Assembly (NCBI GenBank): GCA_009760855.2
Contig: WPIO01000236.1
Coordinates: 126,001 to 190,000, forward strand
Reading direction: 5' to 3'
Source: Cristatella mucedo
Lineage: Eukaryota; Bryozoa; Phylactolaemata; Cristatellidae
DNA: 64,000 nucleotides
Below are positions 11,511 through 24,401 of this stretch, piece after piece. Under the pieces are notes generated by a model, which was given only the letters and a program-made list of their open reading frames with translations, did not search any database and had not been told where the DNA came from. Numbering within the stretch: the stretch's first letter is position 1; each line of letters begins with the position of its first letter. The translations under genes were made by a program, and so were the position numbers.

Positions 11511-12049
11511 CAGCAGAGTGCTGCACCATGTTTAAAGCATATCGCACGTAAATAACACGTTTCGCACGAGTTCGCACCAGATCGCGGAATGTGTAGAAAC
11601 TTTAAATCTGCATGTCGGAGCGTGGGCTGACGCAGAGTGCTGCACCATGTTTAAAGCATTTCGCACGTAAACAACACAATTCGCACCAGTTCGCCGCAGA
11701 TCGCGGAATATGTAGAGACTTCAAATCTGCATGTCGGAGCGTGCGGCTACTGGACAGCAAGTGCTGCACCATGTTTATCGCATTCGCACGTAAATAACAC
11801 GTTTCGCACGAGTTCGCACCAGATCGCGGAATATGTAGAAACTTCAAATCTGCATGTCGGTGCGTGAGCTGACTGGCAGCAGAGTGCTGCACCATGTTTA
11901 AAGCATTTCGCACGTAAATAACACGATTCGCACGAGTTCGCACCAGATCGCGGAATATGTAGAAACTTCAAATCTGCATTTCGGAGCGTGCGCTGACTGG
12001 CAGCAGAGTGCTGCACCATGTTTAAAGCATTTCGCACGTAAATAACAAG

Positions 12050-12420
12050 CGTCGAACAAGTTCGCAGCAGATCGCGGCATGTCTAGAAAACTTCCACTCT
12101 GCCTGTCGGAGCGGTTCTGCTTGAGCTTTGAGAAGAGTGCTGCACCATGTTTTAAAGCATTTCGCACGTAAAATAACACGTTTAGCACGAGTTGCAGCAG
12201 ATCGCTGAATATCTAGAAACTTCCCCCTTCGGCAGCGTTGTTGTTGCGACTTTTGAGCAGTGCTCTGACGTTTAACGCATTTCGCCATTACACGTTGCAC
12301 TTCGAGCCATGCTTTAAAGCATTTCGGAGCGTGCGGCTGGCTGGCAACAAGTGCGGCACACTGTAACGCAATCGAAACACAACTTCGACGCGCATCAGAT
12401 CGCGGAATATGTAGAAACTT
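12050..12420. other. Noisy and rearranged patch
   Basis: From about 12050 the monomer acquires many changes, and 12230-12400 contains fragments out of register (TTTGAGCAGTGCTC, CATTTCGCC, CATTTCGGAGCG close together). At least one copy is shortened here. Sequence is clean again from about 12420. I see nothing that is not satellite. Confidence 0.65.
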
Positions 12421-13025
12421 CAAATCTGCATTTCGGAGCGGGGCTGACTGGCAGCAGAGTGCTGCACCATGTTTAAAGCATTTCGCACGTAAATACCACG
12501 TTTCGCACCCAGTTCGCAGCAATCGCGAATATGTAGAAACTTTAAATCTGCATTTCGGAGCGTGCGCTGACTGGCAGCAGAGTGCTGCACCATGTTTAAA
12601 GCATTTCGCACGTAAATAACACGTTTCTCACAAGTTCGCATCAGATCGCGGAATATGTAGAAACTTTAAATCTGCATGTCGGAGCGTGCACTGACTGCCA
12701 GCAGAGTGCTGCACCATGTTTAAAGCATTTCGCACGTAAATAACACGTTTCGCACGAGTTCGCACCAGATCGCGGAATATGTAGAAACTTCCAATCTGCC
12801 TGTCGAAGCGTGCACTGACTGGCAGCAGAGTGCTGCACCATGTTTAAAGCATTTCGCACGTAAATAACACGTTTCGCACGAGTCTGCAGCAGATCGCGGA
12901 AGATGTAGAAACTTCAAATCTGCATGTCGGAGCGTGAGCTGACTGACAGCAGAGTGCTGCACCATGTTTAAAGCATTTCGCACGTTAATAACACGTTTGG
13001 CACGAGTTCGCAGCGGATCGCGGAT
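12421..13025. repeat. Clean segment between noisy blocks
   Basis: About five regular monomers. Included are an A-like copy near 12645-12705, a copy with TTCCAATC and CCTG near 12790, a GGAAGATG copy near 12900 ending GAGCTGACTGACAG, and the left half of a D-type copy at about 12983-13023 (CGTTAATAAC, TTTGGCAC, GCAGCGG), where noise restarts. Confidence 0.85.
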
Positions 13026-16000
13026 TTGGAATGTGCATAGGGTGGGGGGACTTTAAATCTGCATATGTCGGAGCGTTTTTCGCAGGCATGGCTACAAAAG
13101 TGCGGCACCAGGTTTAACGCCTATCCGAACTTAATAAACGTGTTTGGCACGAGTTTGCAGCAAATCGCGGAATATGTAGATACTTCAAATCTGCATTTCG
13201 GAGCGTGGGCTGACTGGCAGCAGAGTGCTGCACCATGTTTAAAGCAGACGGAACCGTAAAAGACACGTTTCGCAACGAGTGTCGCACCAGATCGCAGACT
13301 ATTTAGAAACTTCCAAATCTGAATTTCGGAGCGTGAGGGTGGGACGGGCAACAGAGTGCTGGCACCATGTTTAATGCATTTCGCACGTAAATAACTAATA
13401 CACGATTCGCACGAGCTCGGAGCAGATCGCGGAATAGTAGAAAAAGTCCATTCTGAAAGTCGGAGCCTGCGCTGACTGGGGCAAGACCGAGTGATGCACC
13501 CTGTTTAAAGCAGTTCGCACGTAAATAACACCCGTGTGTCGCACAAGTTCGCATCAGATCGCGGATAGTATGAAGAAAACTGCAATCTGCATTTCGGAGC
13601 GTGAGCGGGGCTGACTGGCCCAGCAAAGTGCCGGCACCATGTTTAACGAATGTTCCGCACGGAAATAACCACGTGTCGCACAGCGTTCGCAGCAGACGGC
13701 GGAATTATCTAGAAACTTCAAATCTGCATTGCGGAGCGTGCGCTGATGACCCGCCGAGTGTTACTGCCACATGTATAACGCATTTAGCACGTAACTAACA
13801 CGTTTCGCAGAAGTTCGCACCAGATCGCGGATTATGTCGAAACCTTCAACTCTGCATTTCGGCGCGTGCCGCGGGGAACCTGGCAGCAGGTTGCTGCACC
13901 ATGTTTAAACGCATTTCGCACGGACAATCAAACACGTCTTCGCCACGTGGCACAAGTTGGCATCAGATCGCGGCATATGTCGAAACGTCATATTGTGAAT
14001 TTCGGAGGCTTGCTCTGGACTGACAGAGGGCTGCGTGCTTGCCCCATGTTTTTAAGCATTTCCCCGTAAAATAACACGTTTCGCCCACTTCCAATCTGCC
14101 TGTCGGAGCGTGCACTGACTTGCAGCACGTTGCTGCAACATGGTTTACAGTATTTCGCACCGTCATAACACGGTTCGCACGAGGTTTGCAGCAGGACTGC
14201 GGAATGTTTAAAAACTTCAAATATGCATGCTCGGATGCGTTCATGACATGGCAGCCAGGGTGCTGCCCACATGTGTAAAGTATTTCGCACGTAAATAACA
14301 CGTTTGGACACGACATGGAGAAAATCGGCGGAATATGTTAGAAAACTTTTAGCCTCTGCATTCGGAGCGTGTGCTGCTGGACGCAGCGTGGTGACCATGT
14401 TTAAAGCATATCGCGCGTATGAATGACACGTTTCGCACGAGTTTCGCACCAAATAGCGGAAACATGTTAGAAGAAGAAACTTCAAATCTGCATGTCGGAG
14501 AGTGCTGGGGATGGCAGCAGAGTGCGGCACCATGTTTGAAGCAGTCGCCACGGAAATATACAGGGGGGCTTCTCTCCTCTCTGGTTCGCAAGAGTTGGAT
14601 CAGATCGCGGAATGTCTAAACCGTCCAATCTGACATTTCGGAGCGTGCGGTGACTGGCAGCAGAGTGCTGCACCATGTTTAAAGCATTTCGCACGTAAAT
14701 AACCCGTTTTGCACACAGTTCGAATCAGATAGCAGACTGTCTAGTAACACGTATATTCTGCCTTTCGGCGCGTTGTGCTGACTACAGCAGACGTTGCTGC
14801 ACCATGTTTTAACGCATTTTAGCACGTAAATACCATACAAAACCCCCCCCCAGTTTTGCAGCAAAGCGGAGGAGATCGCAGGTATGTAGAAAACTGCAAA
14901 TCTGCCGTCGGGCCGTGCTCTGACTGGCAGCAGATTGCTGAAACCTGTTTAAAGCATTTAGACACGTAAACAACACGGTTTGCACCAAGTTCGCCGCAGA
15001 TTGCGGAATGTAGAAACTTCAAATCTGCATTGCGGCGAGTGTTGCTGAATGGCAACAAAGTGATGCACCCTGTTTAACGCATTGAACGTAAATAAACACG
15101 TTTCGCAAGAGTTCCCAGGCAAAATCGCGGAGGTCTGTAGAAACTTCCAATCTGCATGTCGGAGCTGTTTCTGACTGGGCAGCAGAGTGATTCACCATGT
15201 TTAAAGCATTTCGCACGTAAATAACACGTTTCGCAGAGGCACAGTTGGCGACACAGATCGCGGCACATCTTAGAAACTCCACATCTGCATGTCGGCGACG
15301 TGGCGCTGCCTGGCAGCAGAGTTCTTCGGCACACATGTTATAAAGTCATATTTCGCACCGTAAATAACACGTTTCGCACAAGTTCGGCATCAGATCGCGG
15401 AATTTATGTAGAAACGTCACATCTGCATTTCGAGAGCCCACTTGTGCATCCCCGACTGAACAGCAGAGTGCTGCACCATGTTTAAAGCATTTCGCACGTA
15501 AATAACACGTTTCGCACGAGTGCGGAGCAGATCGCGGAATATCTAGAAACTTCAAATCTGCATGTCGGAGCGTGTTCTGTACTTGCAGCAGAGTTGCTGC
15601 ACCGCCATGTTTGACGCATTTCGCACGGAAATAACACGTTTGGCACAATGAGTCGCAGCAGATGCGGCATATGTAGAAACACTTTCCAATCTGCCTGTCG
15701 GAGGGTGCTCTGGCTGGTAACAAAGTGCTGCACCATTTTTTAAAGCATATCGAACTAAAATAACACGTTTCGCACGAGTGTCAGCAGCAAGATCGCGGAA
15801 TATGTAGAGAAACTTCATATAGGTCATGTGCGAGTGTGAGCTGACGGGCAGCAAAGGTGCTGTCACCTTGTATTGATCGCATTTCGCTGTCGAATACTAC
15901 TTTCCGGCACGAGATTATGGCAGCAGACGCGCGATCTAGAAATTTGAAGATGGGAGTCCGAGCTTGTCTGGTCGGGCAGGTCAGCGTGCTGCAACCATTT

Positions 16001-16345
16001 TTAAAGCATTTCGCACGGCAAATAAACGATTCGCACGAGTTCCATTAGGGAGATTCGTGCTGGATATGTAGAAACTTCAAGTCTGTGCGTAGTTGTAGCG
16101 CTGTGGCGGTAGCTCCGTCTGCAGCCAGAGTTAGCACCAGGTTTAAAGCATTTCGTCACGTAAATAACACGTTTTTCGAGAAGTTCAAGTTCGCATCTTG
16201 GATCGCGGAATATGTAGAAACTTTAAATCTGCATTTGCTAGGCGTGGGCTGACTGGCAGGCAGAGTGCTGCACAACTATGTTTAAAGCATTTTGGCACGT
16301 ACAATAACAACCGTTTCGCACAAGTTCGCAGGGGTCAGATCGCGG
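13026..16345. other. Indel-ridden satellite block 3 (probable low-quality consensus)
   Basis: The monomer skeleton continues throughout but with scattered insertions, deletions and substitutions. Type marks still show: TTCCAATCTGCCTG with GCACTGACTTG near 14090-14125, and ACGTATATTCTGCC near 14747. One copy near 14080 jumps from TTTCGCCC to ACTTCC and is truncated. 15880-16110 is the most disturbed part. At 16346 the sequence becomes clean and stays clean for the remaining 47.6 kb. No gene, inserted element or other repeat family was found. Confidence 0.72.
14843..14851. other. C9 homopolymer in noisy block 3
   Basis: Nine consecutive C residues lie between CATACAAAA and AGTTTTGCAG, replacing the ACACGTTTCGCAC part of a monomer. 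No other C run of this length was seen in the window. It is most simply a sequencing artefact, which supports the low-quality reading of this block. Confidence 0.6.
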
Positions 16346-18390
16346 AATAATGTAGAAACTTTAAATCTGCATTTCGGAGCGTGCGCGACTGGCAGCAGAG
16401 TGCTGCACCATGTTTAAAGCATTTCGCACGTAAATAACACGTTTCGCACGAGTTCGCACCAGATCGCGGAATATGTAGACACCTGAAATCTTCATGTCGG
16501 AGCGAGCGCTGACTGGCAGCAGAGTGCTGCACCATATTTAAAGCATTTCGCACGTAAATAACACGTTTCGCACGAGTTCGGAGCAGATCGCGGAATATCT
16601 AGAAACGTCAAATCTGCATGTCGGAGCGTGCGCTGACTGGCAGCAGAGTGCTGCACCATGTTTAAAGCATTTCGCACGTAAATAACACGTTTCGCACGAG
16701 TTCGCACCAGATCGCGGAATATGTAGAAACTTCAAATCTGCATGTCGGAGCGTGTGCTGACTGGCAGCAGAGTGCTGCACCATGTTTAATGCATTTCGCA
16801 CGTAAATAACACGTTTCACATGAGTTCGGAGCAGATCGCGGAAAGATGAAGAAACTCCAAATCTGCATGTCGGAGCGTGCACTGACTGGCAGCAGAGTGC
16901 TGCACCATGTTTAAAGCATTTCGCACGTAAATAACACGTTTCGCACGAGTTCGCACCAGATCGCGGAATATGTAGAAACTTCAAATCTGCATGTCGGAGC
17001 GTGTGCTGACTGGCAGCAGAGTGCTGCAAGCCACATGTTTAAAGCATTTCGCACGTAAATAACACGTTTCGCACCAGTTTCCAGCAGATCGCGGAATATG
17101 TAGAAACTTTAAATCTGCATGTTCGGAGCGTGCGCTGACTGGCAGCAGAGTGCTGCACCATGTTTAAAGCCTCTCGCACGTAAATAACACGTTTCGCAAC
17201 GAGTTCGCACCAGATCGCGGAATATGTAGAAACTTTAAATCTGCATGTCGGAGCGTGGCCTGCTTGGAGCTGCTGCAAGAGTGCTGCACCATGTTTAAAG
17301 CATTTCGCACGTAAATAACACGTTTCGCACGAGTTCGCAGCAGATCGCGGAATATGTAGAAACTTCAAATCTGCATGTCGGAGCGTGCACTGACTGGCAG
17401 CAGAGTGCTGCACCATGTTTAAAGCATTTCGCACGTAAATAACACGTTTCGCACGAGTTCGCAGCAGATCGCGGAATATTATGAAACTTCAAATCTGCAT
17501 GTCGGAGCGTGAGCTGACTGGCAGCAGAGTGCTGCACCATGTTTAAAGCATTTCGCACGTAAATAACACGTTTCGCACGAGTTCGCAGCAGATCGCGGAA
17601 TATTTAGAAACTTCAAATCTGCATGTCGGAGCGTGTGCTGACTGGCAGCAGAGTGCTGCACCATGTTTAAAGCATTTCGCACGTAAATAACACGTTTCGC
17701 ACGAGTTCGCACCAGATCGCGGAATATGTAGAAACTTCAAATCTGCATGTCGGAGCGTGCGCTGACATGCAGCAGAGTGCTGCACCATGTTTAAAGCATT
17801 TCGCACGTAAATAACACGTTTCGCACAAGTTCTAACCAGATCGCGGAATATGTAGAAACTTTAAATCTGCATGTCGGAGCGTGTGCTGACTGGCAGCAGA
17901 GTGCTGCACCATGTTTAAAGCATTTCGCACGTAAATAACACGTTTCGCACCAGTTCGCACCAGATCGCGGAATATGTAGAAACTTCAAATCTGCATGTCG
18001 GAGCGTGCGCTGACTGGCAGCAGAGTGCTGCACCATGTTTAAAGCATTTCGCACGTAAATAACACGTTTCGCACGAGTGCGCACCAGATCGCGGAATATG
18101 TAGAAACTTCAAATCTGCATGTCGGAGCGTGCGCTGACTGGCAGCAGAGTGCTGCACCATGTTTAAAGCATTTCGCACGTAAATAACACGTTTCGCACGA
18201 GTTCGCACCAGATCGCGGAATATGTAGAAACTTCAAATCTGCCTGTCGGAGCGTGCGCTGACTGGCAGCAGAGTGCTGCACCATGTTTAAAGCATTTCGC
18301 ACGTAATAAACACGTTTCGCACGAGTTCGCAGCAGATCGCGGAATATGTAGAAACTTCAAATCTGCATGTCGGAGCGTGCAGCTGACTGG

Positions 18391-18549
18391 CAGCAGAGTG
18401 CTGCACCATGTTTAAAGCATTTCGCGCGTAAATAACACGTTTCGCACAAGTTCGCATCAGATCGCGGAATATGTAGAAACTTCAAATCAGAGCAGATCGC
18501 GGAATATGTAGAAACTTCAAATCTGCATGTCGGAGCGTGCGCTGACTGG
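18391..18549. repeat. 159-bp monomer with 35-bp internal duplication
   Basis: ATCGCGG occurs at 18461 and again at 18496, so the segment ATCGCGGAATATG...TTCAAATC plus CAGAGCAG is repeated with a 35-bp offset. Successive monomer starts are 18391 and 18550, exactly 124 + 35. The second part carries GAGCAG, different from the CATCAG of the first, which indicates joining of two monomer variants rather than simple copying of one. Confidence 0.85.
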
Positions 18550-21500
18550 CAGCAGAGTGCTGCACCATGTTTAAAGCATTTCGCACGTAAATAACACGTT
18601 TCGCACGAGTTCGCAGCAGATCGCGGAATATGTAGAAACTTCAAATCTGCATGTCGGAGCGTGTGCTGACTGGCAGCAGAGTGCTGCACCATGTTTATTG
18701 CATTTCGCACGTAAATAACACGTTTCGCACGAGTTCGGAGCAGATCGCGGAATATGTAGAAACTTCAAATCTGCATGTCGGAGCGTGCGCTGACTGGCAG
18801 CAGAGTGCTGCACCATGTTTAAAGCATTTCGCACGTAAATAACACGTTTCGCACGAGTTCGCACCAGATCGCGGAATATGTAGAAACTTCAAATCTGCAT
18901 TTCGGAGCGTGCGCTGACTGGCAGCAGAGTGCTGCACCATGTTTAAAGCATTTCGCACGTAAATAACACGTTTCGGACAAGTTTCGCAGCAGATCGCCGA
19001 ATATGTAGAAACTTCAAATCTGCATGTCGGAGCGTGCGCTGACTGGCAGCAGAGTGCTGCACCATGTTTAAAGCATTTCGCACGTAAATAACACGTTTCG
19101 CACGAGTTCGCACCAGATCGCGGAATGTGTAGAAACTTCAAATCTGCATGTCGGAGCGTGTGCTGACTGGCAGCAGAGTGCTGCACCATGTTTAAAGCAT
19201 TTCGCACGTTAATAACACGTTTGGCACGAGTTCGCAGCAGATCGCGGAATATGTAGAAACTTCAAATCTGCATGTCGGAGCGTGCGCTGACTGGCAGCAG
19301 AGTGCTGCACCATGTTTAAAGCATTTCGCACGTAAATAACACGTTTCGCACGAGTTCGCACCAGATCGCGGAATATGTAGAAACTTCAAATCTGCATGTC
19401 GGAGCGTGCGGTGACTGGCAGCAGAGTGCTGCACCATGTTTAAAGCATTTCGCACGTAAATAACACGTTTCGCACGAGTTCGCAGCATATCGCGGAATAT
19501 GTAGAAACTTCAAATCTGCATGTCGGAGCGTGCGCTGACTGGCAGCAGAGTGCTGCACCATGTTTAAAGCATTTCGCACGTAAATAACACGTTTCGCACG
19601 AGTTCGCAGCAGATCGCGGAATATGTAGAAACTTCAAATCTGCATGTCGGAGCGTGTGCTGACTGGGCAGCAGAGTGCTGCACCATGTTTTTAAAGCATT
19701 TCGCACGTAAATAACACGTTTCGCACGAGTTCGCAGCAGATCGCGGAATATGTAGAAACTTCAAATCTGCATGTCGGAGCGTGCGCTGACTGGGCAGCAG
19801 AGTGCTGCACCATGTTTAAAGCATTTCGCACGTAAATAACACGTTTCGCACGAGTTCGCACCAGATCGCGGAATATGTAGAAACTTCAAATCTGCATGTC
19901 GGAGCGTGCGCTGACTGGGCAGCAGAGTGCTGCACCATGTTTAAAGCATTTCGCACGTAAATAACACGTTTCGCACGAGTTCGCAGCAGATCGCGGAATA
20001 TGTAGAAAACTTCAAATCTTCATGTCGGAGCGTGCGCTGACTGGCAGCAGAGTGCTGCACCATGTTTAAAGCATTTCGCACGTAAATAAACACGTTTCGC
20101 ACGAGTTCGCACCAGATCGCGGGAAATGTAGAAACTTCAAATCTGCATGTCGGAGCGTGCGCTGACTGGCAGCAGAGTGCTGCACCATGTTTAAAGCATT
20201 TCGCACGTAAATAACACGTTTCGCACAGAGTTCGCACCAGATCGCGGAATGTGTAGAAACTTCAAATCTGCATGTCGGAGCGTGCGCTGACTGGCAGCAG
20301 AGTGCTGCACCATGTTTAAAGCATTTTGCACGTAAATAACACGTTTCGCACGAGTTCGCACCAGATCGCGGAATATGTAGAAACTTCAAATCTGCATGTC
20401 GGAGCGTGCGCTGACTGGCAGCAGAGTGCTGCACCATGTTTAAAGCATTTCGCACGTAAATAACACGTTTCGCACGAGTTCGCACCAGATCGCGGAATAT
20501 GTAGAAACTTCAAATCTGCATGTCGGAGCGTGCGCTGACTGGCAGCAGAGTGCTGCACCATGTTTAAAGCATTTCGCACGTAAATAACACGTTTCGCACG
20601 AGTTCGCATCAGATCGCGGAATATGTAGAAACTTTCAAATCTGCATGTCGGAGCGTGCGCTGACTGGCAGCAGAGTGCTGCACCATGTTTAAAGCATTTC
20701 GCACGTAAATAACACGTTTCGCACGAGTTCGCACCAGATCGCGGAATATGTAGAAACCCAAAATCTGCATGTCGGAGCGTGCGCTGACTGGCAGCAGAGT
20801 GGTGCACTATGTTTTAAAGCATTTCGCACGTAAATAACACGTTTCGCACGAGTTCGCACCAGATCGCAGAATGTGTAGAAACTTCAAATCTGCATGTCGG
20901 AGCGTGTGCTGACTGGCAGCAGAGTGCTGCACCATGTTTAAAAGCATTTCGCACGTAAATAACACGTTTCGCACGAGTTCGCAGCAGATCGCGGAATATG
21001 TAGAAACTTCAAATCTGCATGTCGGAGCGTGCGCTGACTGGCAGCAGAGTGCTGCACCATGTTTAAAGCATTTCGCACGTAAATAACACGTTTCGCACGA
21101 GTTCGCACCAGATCGCGGAATATGTAGAAACTTCAAATCTGCATGTCGGAGCGTGCGCTGACTGGCAGCAGAGTGCTGCACCATGTTTAAAGCATTTCGC
21201 ACGTAAATAACACGTTTCGCACGAGTTCGCAGCAGATCGCGGAATATGTAGAAACTTCAAATCTGCATGTCGGAGCGTGCGCTGACTGGCAGCAGAGTGC
21301 TGCACCATGTTTAAAGCATTTCGCACGTAAATAACACGTTTGGCACGAGTTCGCAGCAGATCGCGGAATATGTAGAAACTTTCAAATCTGCATGTCGGAG
21401 CGTGCGCTGACTGGCAGCAGAGTGCTGCACCATGTTTAAAGCATTTCGCACGTAAAAATAACACGTTTTCGCACGAGTTCGCACCAGATCGCGGAATATG

Positions 21501-22285
21501 TAGAAACTTTCAAATCTGCATGTCGGAGCGTGCGCTGACTGGCAGCAGAGTGCTGCACCATGTTTAAAGCATTTCGCACGTAAATAACACGTTTCGCACG
21601 AGTTCGCAGCAGATCGCGGAATATGTAGAAACTTCAAATCTGCATGTCGGAGCGTGCGCTGACTGGCAGCAGAGTGCTGCACCATGTTTAAAGCATTTCG
21701 CACGTAAATAACACGTTTCAAACGAGTTCGCACCAGATCGCGGAATATGTAGAAACTTCAAATCTGCATGTCGGAGCGTGCGCTGACTGGCAGCAGAGTG
21801 CTGCACCATGTTTAAAGCATTTCGCAAGTAAATAACGCGTTTCGCACGAGTTCGCAGCAGATCGCGGAATATGTAGAAACTTCAAATCTGCATGTCGGAG
21901 CGTGCGCTGACTGGCAGCAGAGTGCTGCACCATGTTTAAAGCATTTCGCACGTAAATAACACGTTTCGCACGAGTTCGCACCAGATCGCGGAATATGTAG
22001 AAACTTCAAATCTGCATGTCGGAGCGTGCGCTGACTGGCAGCAGAGTGCTGCACCATGTTTAAAGCATTTTCGCACGTAAATAACACGTTTCGCACAAGT
22101 TCGCAGCAGATCGCGGAATATGTATGTAGAAACTTCAAATCTGCATGTCGGAGCGTGCGCTGACTGGCAGCAGAGTTCTGCACCATGTTTAAAGCATTTC
22201 GCACGTAAAATACCCGTTTCGCACGAGTTCGCAGCAGATCGCGGAATATGAAGAAACTTCAAATCTGCATGTCGGAGCGTGCACT

Positions 22286-22700
22286 GAAGTGCAGCAGAGT
22301 GCTGCACCATGATTAGAGCATTTCGCACGTAAATAACACGTTTCGCACGAGTTCGCAGCAGCGCTGAAGTGCAGCAGATTGCTTCACCATGATGAGAGCA
22401 TTTTGCACGTAAATAACACGTTTCGCACGAGTTCGCACCAGATCGCAAAATATAAAGAAACTTCAAATCTGCATGTCGGAGCGTGTGCTGAAGTGCAGCA
22501 GAGTGCTGCACCATGATGAGAGCATTTTGCACGTAAATAACACGTTTCGCACGAGTTCGCACCAGATCGCGGAATATGTAGAAACTTTAAATCTGCATGT
22601 CGGAGCGTGGGCTGACTGGCAGCAGAGTGCTGCACCATGTTTAAAGCATTTCGCACGTAAATAACACGTTTCGCACAAGTTCGCACCAGATCGCGGAATA
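22286..22700 (+). repeat. Divergent GAAGTGCAGCAG / GATGAGAG subfamily cluster
   Basis: Three successive copies have GAAGTGCAGCAG (at 22286, 22366 and 22490) in place of GACTGGCAGCAG, and GATTAGAGC or GATGAGAGC in place of GTTTAAAGC, destroying the TTTAAA palindrome. Two also read CATTTTGCACG. TATAAAG replaces TATGTAG at 22451 and 22699. The distinct linked changes mark a separate lineage amplified locally within an otherwise uniform domain. A single GAAGTGCAGCAG is also present at 6058. Confidence 0.85.
22292..22371. repeat. 80-bp monomer with 44-bp deletion
   Basis: Starts of successive copies are 22292 and 22372. The text passes from TTCGCAGCAG (mp70) directly to CGCTGA (mp115), so mp71-114 are missing exactly. 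The flanks are clean, and the deletion lies inside the divergent subfamily cluster, so it looks biological. Confidence 0.85.
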
Positions 22701-24235
22701 TAAAGAAACTTCAAATCTGCATGTCGGAGCGTGCGCTGACTGGCAGCAGAGTGCTGCACTATGTTTAAAGCATTTCGCACGTAAATAACACGTTTCGCAC
22801 GAGTTCGCACCAGATCGCGGAATATGTAGAAACTTCAAATCTGCATGTCGGAGCGTGCGCTGACTGGCAGCAGAGTGCTGCACCATGTTTAAAGCATTTC
22901 GCACGTAAATAACACGTTTCGCACGAGTTCGCACCAGATCGCGGAATATGTAGAAACTTCAAATCTGCATGTCGGAGCGTGCGCTGACTGGCAGCAGAGT
23001 GCTGCACCATGTTTAAAGCATTTCGCACGTAAATAACACGTTTCGCACAAGTTCGCAGCAGATCGCGGAATATGTAGAAACTCAAAATCTGCATGTCGGA
23101 GCGTGTGCTGACTGGCAGCAGAGTGCTGCACCATGTTTAAAGCATTTCGCACGTAAATAACACGTTTCGCACGAGTTCGCACCAGATCGCGGAATATGTA
23201 GAAACCTTTAAATCTGCATGTCGGAGCGTGTGCTGACTGGCAGCAGAGTGCAGCACCATGTTTTAAAGCATTTCGCACGTAAATAACACGTTTCGCACGA
23301 GTTCGCACCAGATCGCGGAATGTGTAGTAACTTCAAATCTGCATGTCGGAGCGTGTGCTGACTTGCAGCAGAGTGCTGCACCATGTTTAAAGCATTTCGC
23401 ACGTAAATAACACGTTTCGCACGAGTTCGCACCAGATCGCGGAATATGTAGAAACTTCAAATCTGCATGTCGGAGCGTGGGCTGACTGGCAGCAGAGTGC
23501 TGCACCATGTTTTAAAGCATTTCGCACGTAAATAACACGTTTCGCACGAGTTCGCAGCAGATCGCGGAATATCTAGAAACTTCAAATCTGCATGTCGGAG
23601 CGTGTGCTGACTGGCAGCAGAGTGCTGCACCATGTTTAAAGCATTTCGCACGTAAATAACACGTTTCGCACGAGTTCGCAGCAGATCACGGAATATGTAG
23701 AAACTTCAAATCTGCATGTCGGAGCGTGCGCTGACTGGCAGCAGAGTGCTGCACCATGTTTAAAGCATTTCGCACGTAAATAACACGTTTCGCACGAGTT
23801 CGCAGCAGATCGCGGAATATAAAGAAACTTCAAATCTGCATGTCGGAGCGTGCGCTGACTGGCAGCAGAGTGCTGCACCATGTTTAAAGCATTTCGCACG
23901 TAAATAACACGTTTCGCACGAGTTCGCAGCAGATCGCGGAATATGTAGAAACTTCAAATCTGCATGTCGGAGCGTGCACTGACTGGCAGCAGAGTGCTGC
24001 ACCATGTTTAAAGCATTTCGCACGTAAATAACACGTTTCGCACGAGTTCGCACCAGATCGCGGAATATGTAGAAACTTCAAATCTGCATGTCGGAGCGTG
24101 TGCTGACTGGCAGCAGAGTGCTGCACCATGTTTAAAGCATTTCGCACGTAAATAACACGTTTCGCACAAGTTCGCAGCAGATCGCGGAATATGTAGAAAC
24201 TTCAAATCTGCATGTCGGAGCGTGTGGAGGACTGG

Positions 24236-24401
24236 CAGGAGGGTGCTGCACCATGTTTAAAGCATTTCGCACGTAAATAACACGTTTCGCACGAGTTCGC
24301 AGCAGATCGCGGAATTAAATAACACGTTTCGCACGAGTTCGCACCAGATCGCGGAATATGTAGAAACTTCAAATCTGCATGTCGGAGCGTGGGCTGACTG
24401 G
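24236..24401. repeat. 166-bp monomer with 42-bp duplication
   Basis: After GCGGAAT the text returns to TAAATAACACG, so mp40-80 is repeated; ATCGCGG occurs at 24306 and 24348. Successive starts are 24236 and 24402 (124 + 42). The dyad at its left end is altered to CAGGAGGGTGCTGCA and the preceding tail reads GTGGAGGACTGG, so several changes cluster here. Confidence 0.85.

Larger units (their letters stand above)
8531..12049. repeat. Mostly clean, mixed-type array segment
   Basis: CACAAG, CATCAG and CATTTCGG copies dominate, as in the 26-50 kb domain. Local defects: loss of mp8-24 in the copy near 8700, a missing AATATG near 8755, a 55-bp partial monomer at 9566-9620, and a noisy patch at about 10270-10430. 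G-type marks (TATATTCTG with CTGACAG or a relative) occur near 9820, 10490 and 11100. An ordered G-A-B-C run is annotated separately at 11011. Confidence 0.85.

Noticed and set aside
22451-22457. TATAAAG as a TATA-box promoter
   Set aside because: It is a two-base variant of TATGTAG in a few satellite copies with no gene downstream.
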